From: Ctenosaura bakeri
Taxonomy: Eukaryota > Chordata > Lepidosauria > Squamata > Iguanidae
Length of the DNA stretch: 64,000 bases
Reading direction: 5' to 3'
NCBI GenBank assembly: GCA_948474755.1
Contig: CAOLHI010001036.1
Span: 391,039 to 455,038 of the forward strand
Shown here: piece after piece, positions 58,090-64,000 of the stretch
Layout of the letters: the number at the start of each line of letters is the position of its first letter
How positions within the stretch are numbered: position 1 is the first letter of the stretch
Notes under the pieces: generated by a model
The model's input: only the letters and a program-made list of their open reading frames with translations
Database searches by the model: none
What the model was told of the DNA's origin: nothing
Position numbers and translations under genes: made by a program

Positions 58090-59116
58090 TGGACAAAGCT
58101 AGTGTCATATTTCTGGACAGAAAGGTCCCTGAAAGAAAGTCTTGAACATCAGAAGTCTAAACAGATAGGGTTACAGGTATACACACAGTGGGTTGGGAAA
58201 TCCAGAAGCTGAGTCAGAAGGTAAACACAAGTCAAACGGACAGTTTGGCCATCAAGCAGAGAAAAAAGATGAGGGTCATCTATGGCCACAGTTAAACAAC
58301 AATCCAGAATTCAACCATAACTAGGGTCAAGCAGCAACCAGACCTGAATAGTCTAAGAACCAAATAAAAAAACAGTCCAAAGCCATGCACCAACAGATCA
58401 GTTACAACAAGAATCAAGCACTGCAGAAAAAGCTGACAACTTAAGCATTAGATTTTTTTTTTCAGGGCCCTTACTTTCCTTGGACAGATACTAATATTAC
58501 TGTCTGATCACAATCAGGCATTTCAGCAGCCAGTTTCCCTGAGATAACTCTTTCTCTGAAGAACCCTCTACTTCAAAGGAAGCCCCTAATCTTGAAGAAT
58601 CATCCCTTCTAGTTATGAGCTTTGCCCTGTAGGCATTTGGTTTTGTGTCTATGGACTGAAAGACTTTAGGGCCTTTCTGCACTTCACAATTATAGTGCTA
58701 TTATTCCACTTTCAGCACCCTTTGGAATCCTGGGACTTGCAGTTTAGGGAGGGGCATTTAGAATTCTCAGTCAGAGAGTTCTTTGCCCTCAATAAACTAC
58801 AAACCCCAGAATTCCACAGGATATCGAAAGTGGATAACAGCACTTTTAACAGTTTAGTACAGGAAGGCCCTTATGTTTCCTCTTCTGATTCAGGACACAT
58901 GCTGCCTCTGTCTAAAGGTGTAGCTTTCTGAACTACAATAGGTCCTAGGTTTGTGAGACAAGTTGGCTCCTCAGTATATTCAGGCTTGGGAGGGGGCTTG
59001 AATTCATCCTCACTAGAGGAGTTTTCTGCCAGGGGAATAGCATCTAAATGATGGTGTATATGTTTTGGATTCTCCTTGCCTCTTTTAAATATAAATAAAG
59101 AAGAATATAGGAACAC
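58090..59116 (-). mobile_element. acidic-ORF element, minus strand, split by MITE
   Basis: Reading on the minus strand, the frame 59116-58871 contains AIPLAENSSSEDEFKPPPKP and EYTEEPTCLTNLGPIVV. A family C MITE (58679-58870) interrupts it. Frame sequence resumes at 58682-58497 with 'RRDDSSRLGASFEVEGSSEKE' shortened here to its key feature, an acidic Ser/Glu-rich stretch. Beyond it, 58490-58100 read on minus is T-rich with CTTTGGACTG-type motifs. The element faces the one at 57400. Confidence 0.4.
58679..58870. mobile_element. MITE family C copy with perfect TTA duplication
   Basis: The ends are GGGCCTTTCTGCAC and CAGGAAGGCCC, flanked by TTA at 58676-58678 and 58871-58873. The inner arms TATAGTGCTATTATTCCACT and the decayed AAAGTGGATAACAGCACTTT face each other. 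TTA is the classic target of PIF/Harbinger elements. This is the cleanest copy for defining family C ends. Confidence 0.8.
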
Positions 59117-59345
59117 GGGAATCTGCCTTATACAGATTCATAACATTAGTCCACCTATCTTAATAACAGTGGTCCATCTAGCTTATTATCGCCAACTCTG
59201 AGAGGTAGCAATAGCTCTTCAGGGTTTCAAGCAGTATCTTTGCCTTGCCTTACCTGAAGATCCCTGGTGATCCTCCATCCACCTATTCAGGGCTGACTCT
59301 GCTTAGCTTCCAAAATCAGAAGAGATTGGCTACGTTTGTAATGTT
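59106..59345 (-). mobile_element. SINE-like repeat with 5S rRNA-like part
   Basis: Plus-strand 59265-59329 (TGGTGATCCTCCATCC ... TCTGCTTAGCTTCC ... AAATCAGAAGAGATTGG) is close to the reverse complement of the middle of 5S rRNA, including the pol III internal control region (box A-like AGCTAAGCAG on minus). The rest (ATAGGAACACGGGAATCTGC, then GTGGTCCATCTAGC) matches a dispersed amniote repeat. Its divergence argues against a functional 5S gene. Confidence 0.6.
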
Positions 59346-61795
59346 AGATCATAAATGAAAACAGATTCATGTGGAATAATTTTTTTGTGATGTTGCTTTA
59401 ACCACCCATGGAGTTTAAGGATGTAGAGCCCTATTTTACTTGGCTCTTGCTGATCAGCCACCAAAGTGGCAGCTTGCAACATCATTCATCTGATGAAGAT
59501 TTTATTGACAAAGAATCATCTTTTTCCCCTCTCTTCTTTTTTCAAGAGGGCAAGGAAGATAGAGCGCCATGGGCTGATTGTCTGATGCTAGCGATAAACA
59601 GCCTATTGCAGCAAAGTTTAATTAAAAATTATTGTTACAGTTGCATATCAGGAGCCCACCCTCCATCAGAGGAAATGGATTTCTGATAGATTTTTCAGAA
59701 ATATGTCCATTGACTTTTGTGTTATTTAAAGCCATCATGAATGGAAGGCAAAACAATTGGGGGCAGGAGCAAATGGAATAGTCCAATATCAGTCTAGAGT
59801 TTGGGTGCATGCAGGAAGGAGAAATACAAATTTTTAACCCAAAGCTGAAACAGGGATTTATTCAAAAGCATCTGTACAGATCTCCTACCACAGCAAATTT
59901 CATATACGGTTGTGGGGAGAATGAGAGAAGCGAAATGCCTGCGGTTCCCGATTTCCTTTCCCGAATCCTTGAGGTCAAACGTCTGAGGCAGCCTGTTCTG
60001 TCTGCATGCTCCTCACAGAGAAAACAGAATGGTGATTAACTGGCCAGACTGCCTTTTACACAGCCTCACACCCAGGGAACTGGAGTCCAACTGGGGATCG
60101 TCTGCTTCACAATCAGGGGATAGCGCAAGGCAACTGCTCAGTGCAAAATTAGTGTCAGCAAGGGCCATTAAAAATAGAACAAAGCCACAGCAGAGAGAAT
60201 GTCATTCTAGCGGGCCCAACCTTTTCATGCAGACTAATCGATTTCGAGGCACATTGTCAGAGAGGTTCTGGACTGAAAGATTGCAGAATGGTGGGGTGTA
60301 TTTTTTTTTTTACTTCCTGTTTCTATATGGAAAAGAAAGGTAGGGGGAGAAAAAACCTGAAGCCATTTATATTTTACTGGATGGAAGGAAAAACTAGCAT
60401 GGCAGATGCTGGCTGTTGTTAAAAGTGCTATAGCTAGATGCTGAAGTCTGAAGCAGGGAGTGGGACACATCAGGCCCAAAATATTTTTTTCTGCTTGAGA
60501 TGAAGGACAAGTTACTGGCTCTCCAACCTGCTCAGTCCATGAATACGAGCTGACTGGACCAGTTGAATCTTCCTTTAACTCTAGCATTTGGCTACTTCAG
60601 GAGGTTGAGAACAGACTACGTGGCATAGAGAATTCTGTCAGCTTTTAGAACGAAACAAGCAAGGGGTGGAAGGAATTGAGAAAGAACAGAAAGGGCTGCT
60701 TCCACTGCCTCTATCATATAATATCTGAGGCCAGGGATCAGAAAAGTAACTGTGGTAAAGCTCCCAGAATTTTATTGGGCTATTCTGGCTACAGATTTCT
60801 GGGATGCCCAGTCTGAAAAAAAGGGAATGTCTAGAATTAATGCGGGTTGGTGGCTTCTATCTCAGTGGAAGGTGAATCTGATCCCAGCTTTATTCTAAAT
60901 CACTATCAATGGAGCTGGGCCTATTTGGGGGGTAGGATTCAGGAGCTTTCAGATAGTTCCTTTAAAGTTCAGACAAAAATGAATAGTAGGTTTATTTCCT
61001 CAACGGCGTGGAAGCCATCAGCTGCCAGCTGTTGTTCTTACCTCTGGGCAATTTTTCACAAACTGTTGTCCCTCTTTGAAGAGGAACAAGGGGTAGTATA
61101 GGACAATTTAGTGTTGCATTATCCCTCTGTTCCTTCACACATCAGTGGGCTCTCTGTTTCTGCTGTTATCTTGACTCCCAGGGCAGCAGCAATGTGCATG
61201 TGATCTTCCTTGTCTTTTAAGTTGCTTGCTGAATATAAAAGTGAGAAGAGGAAAGAGATGGGAAGGGTGTCGTACAAAGGTCCTTTCTCTCCTTGCAATG
61301 TTTTTTTTTAATGGGTGGAGCAGATCAATATATAGTATTCAAGTTCAGACCCCATTGACTCTTAAAAAAAGCTCCAGAAAATAAGCAGTCTTTCTGTAAT
61401 ACTGTCAATGCACGTTGCTTACTTATGTACTTTCAACCAAAATGGCCTACAAACTGTTAATTTGACAGTTCCCTGCCCTCATGCTTAAAATCTAAGTAGG
61501 GCAGGACATTCAAGAAAAGGTTATGGCAGTGGGAGAGGGTTTCATCAGATGCTGGTTACTGTTCTTCCTCAGCAATGACTGTAGGAATCTGAAGAGGAGC
61601 AAACTGTCACCAACTACAGGGGCCAAGGCATGATGGATCTGTGTCTGGCTGCTGCTCTTCTCCATCAGAGCAATGGCAATTGGAATTTGGAGGGTGAGTC
61701 TCTCAACAGCCAGTGGGCCTCAGGAATGATTGATCTATATCTGGATGCTCTGCTGCCTGAGTGTCCAGAACAATGACAGTTGAAATATGGATGCA
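59346..61795. other. unique non-coding sequence, conserved-element candidate
   Basis: No gene is recognised. About 59880-60290 is non-repetitive, with balanced base composition and several retained CpGs outside any MITE. It is the best candidate in the window for a conserved regulatory element. About 60760-60830 has a small inverted ATTTCTGGGAT/CTCCCAGAATTT block of MITE type. Confidence 0.4.
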
Positions 61796-62001
61796 AAGCC
61801 CATTTCTACACTACACACTGTTCTAGTGCTATTATTCCACTTTCAACATCCTGTGGAATCCTGGAGTTTGCAGTTTAGGGAGGAGCCTTTAAAATTCACG
61901 GCCAGAGTTCTCTTTGGCCTCAGTAAACTACAAACCCCAGAATTCCACAGGATGTTGAAAGTGGAATAATAGCATTATAGCACTGTAGTGCAGAAATGGC
62001 C
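61796..62001. mobile_element. MITE family C copy
   Basis: From AGCCCATTTCTACACTACAC to GTGCAGAAATGGCC. The inner arms TAGTGCTATTATTCCACTTT and AAAGTGGAATAATAGCATTA pair almost perfectly. The centre GGAGCCTTTAAAATTCACGG is slightly diverged. Target duplication not clear. Confidence 0.75.
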
Positions 62002-62279
62002 GTTGACTCTCATTAGCCTCTGAAGAGCTATGCTGGCAGCTCTTCTTCTTTGGAGGTAGGAACAATGACAATTGGAATCTGGAGGCAGGGACTGTCATCA
62101 GTCACTTGAGTCCAGGTTCAATTAAGTAGTACCACAGCATTTTTTGCATATATTTTTTTTTAAATGAAAGAAAACAAGGTTTGGTCCAGATGAAGACTAC
62201 AGGAGAAATCCGAGCCAAAAGAGTACAGGGTAATACAGAGTCGAAAGACTACAGGTCAAACTGAAGATGATGTTCATTG

Positions 62280-62462
62280 CATAATTGTGAAAAAGACAAT
62301 AAGGAAAGAGCAACCCAAGATTACAGATGGATTGATTCAACCAAGAAAGCCATGGCTGTATGTTTGCAGGACTTGAACAGGACTATGAAGAACAGGATGA
62401 CATGGAAGCCTCTCATTCATAAGGTCACCATAAGTTGAAACTGATGTGATGGCAAATAGCAA
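62280..62462 (+). mobile_element. Bov-B LINE, 3' end fragment
   Basis: AACCAAGAAAGCCATGGCTG, then GCAGGACTTGAACAGGACTA and CTCTCATTCATAAGGTCACC, ATAAGTTGAAACTGATGTGA. This matches the tail at 47740-47860. Severely 5'-truncated. Confidence 0.75.
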
Positions 62463-62595
62463 GTACAAAATTAACACATACAGTTTCTTTTATGTAATCA
62501 GCAGCTCCAAGGAGACTCAGTGGGTATTTGGAAGGAAAAGATTAATGATCTCTCTCCCATGTCTCCTTCCTGACCAAGAAAAAAAAAAAAAACAA

Positions 62596-62684
62596 CTCTC
62601 CAAAGGTGCTATTTGCATTTCAAGGGACCCTCCCCTTGATGTCATGGGAGCTTCCCTTGAAATGCAAATAGCACCTTTACAGAG
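62596..62684. repeat. hairpin with perfect 26-bp arms
   Basis: The left arm 62602-62627 (AAAGGTGCTATTTGCATTTC, then AAGGGA) is exactly complementary to the right arm 62653-62678, across a 25-nt spacer. Inside, CTCCC (62630-62634) can pair with GGGAG (62646-62650), leaving an 11-nt loop. Outside, CTCT can pair with AGAG. Each arm carries the octamer ATTTGCAT, or ATGCAAAT on the other side. The surroundings are not a recognised transposon. Candidates are a pre-miRNA-like hairpin, a small palindromic MITE or a twin octamer site. Confidence 0.85.
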
Positions 62685-64000
62685 GTGGATTTTTGTTGGA
62701 ACTGTGGCAGGGAGAGAAAGCCTCTGTTTTCCCCACTTTATTCAACTGCAGACCAGGTGTATAACCAACCACGCACAGCCCTATGTGTGTTGATTGCACA
62801 ATCACACATCTAGTTTGACTTAGCTGTGAATAACTCCTCAGTCAAAATGAAGAGAAACAAATGGGGGGGAAATTATGTGAATTTGAAAAGTGATTGTATG
62901 TGTGTGTGTGTGTGTGTGTTGGGGATGGGTGGGATCAAACTGCCTCCTTTCAGGAACTCATCAAATTAAAGGAAGATGCCTGAAGACATGCCAGAATTTA
63001 GAGAAGACCTTCCTGGCTCAGTAAGCACAAGGGTGACCTCTCTCCAAATGGGAGCTCCATGTAGGAGGAATCCTGTTTGCTTATGCCCCTGGCTTTGAGC
63101 ACATCTGTCACAGTGCCATTTATTGGATTTTCAGGCGGTAGGTGGAGTATAAGCTTAAAGCCATGTTCCAAAAGGGCAGGACATAGCTTGTTTTGTCAAG
63201 TATAGGAGACTTGGATCTGCAGCTTCCAACTCAGCAGGACTGGGATCCTAATTGTTATGAATCTGGATTTTTTAAAAAAATATTATTACAAAGAAAGAAA
63301 AGAAGATGAGAAAGTAGAAAGGGAAAAGTGGGGAGAGGGAGAATACATAAGATATGGACACTCAGTAGGCATATATATTAATATAAGCCGGCCATATGTC
63401 CAAAAAATACATTTTCATGAGGTCAACACCCATTAATACATGTTCATGAGTAGCGAAAGCAGTGAGTTATTCTAACCACTGAAACAATTGGTGGAGAATC
63501 TTTCTCTTTCCAGCCTTGGAACGCAATTTTGGCAACAGTAAAAGCATTCAGGATCCAATCACATTGAAAATTAGTTAAATTCCTTGTCTCAGAGATATAA
63601 TTTAAAAAAGCATGTGTGTCTACAAAGATTTTTCCAATAAAAAAATTGATAGAATGTAATATATTCAACACAAAATGAGTAAACCTTGGACATACACTTT
63701 ATTAAATAGGAAGCATTGTTAGTATTATATCACCAACATTTAGCTGGAGGGGATCATTTCTTTCCAAATATGTCTAATGGCCTAATCACCTAATGATGGC
63801 ATACTTGAAACGTCAATTTTTTTGCTAAACTAAAGAAAGTTTAAATCTAAATAAACTTTAAATTATTGCAGCAAGGATAGCTTTCCACTAGTTTCCATTG
63901 CAATCTTGTTGGTGACCTACACAAGAGTGAAATCGAATTACACCTGCTGATGTTCTTTTATAATCATTGCAGGCAGAGATATTCAGTATCAGCATCTGTG
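62685..64000. other. unique non-coding sequence
   Basis: Contains a (TG)n microsatellite at 62898-62919. No gene or repeat family is recognised up to the window end. Confidence 0.5.
62898..62919. repeat. (TG)n microsatellite
   Basis: About eleven TG dinucleotides. Confidence 0.95.

Noticed and set aside
62150..62165. T-run and A-rich patches near 62150 and 62578 considered as processed pseudogene tails
   Set aside because: No adjacent coding-like sequence. The first precedes a Bov-B tail and the second lies next to the hairpin without a reading frame.

Overview
The window reads as repeat-dense, non-coding vertebrate DNA, most likely from a squamate reptile (a lizard in the broad sense). That assignment rests on the repeat community. 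There are tRNA-derived SINEs whose 3' tail matches the Bov-B LINE end (Sauria SINE type), several Bov-B LINE fragments, CR1 LINEs ending in ATTCTATG-type octamers, and a Penelope-like element. Several miniature DNA transposons and a Helitron end are also present. I found no host protein-coding exon, rRNA gene or stand-alone tRNA gene that I could defend. The longer open frames are relics of reverse transcriptases, antisense shadows of repeats, or simple-repeat translations. The window is probably intergenic or inside a very large intron.

Layout. 1-11,000: mostly unique AT-rich sequence with scattered miniature transposons (4,736; 6,167; 9,454), a Bov-B tail at 2,263, LINE 3' fragments and microsatellites. 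11,098-15,690: a four-element nest. A minus-strand Bov-B LINE is split by a Penelope-like element, which is itself split by a MITE, and the Bov-B is split again by a 560-bp acidic-ORF element. 18,070-20,340: a second minus-strand Bov-B, split by a CpG-rich MITE. 21,886-22,549: a CR1 3' end. 23,355-28,480: a MITE carrying a CR1 fragment, a Helitron-like element and nested hAT-like MITEs. 30,765-35,570: SINEs, one split by a MITE, a MITE with four tandem 22-bp units, and a folded-back Penelope terminus. 37,920-39,560: CR1 and LINE 3' ends. 43,105-47,865: two more Bov-B fragments and a SINE. 48,581-52,334: one MITE and two SINEs. 56,610-59,345: a LINE 3' end, two acidic-ORF elements facing each other, and a 5S-rRNA-like SINE. 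61,796-62,678: a MITE, a Bov-B tail and a perfect 26-bp-arm hairpin.

The most useful system-level observation is that three otherwise unlike MITE families (called A, B and C here) share terminal inverted repeats of the form GGSCCNTTTCNGCAC. Their flanks show 3-bp target duplications (TTA, TAA, TTG, TTT, ATA). This points to one PIF/Harbinger-like transposase family having mobilised all of them; no transposase gene is in the window. The strongest unexplained single structure is the hairpin at 62,602-62,678. Repeat-family calls come from remembered consensus features, not from a database search, and boundaries are approximate unless a target duplication is given.
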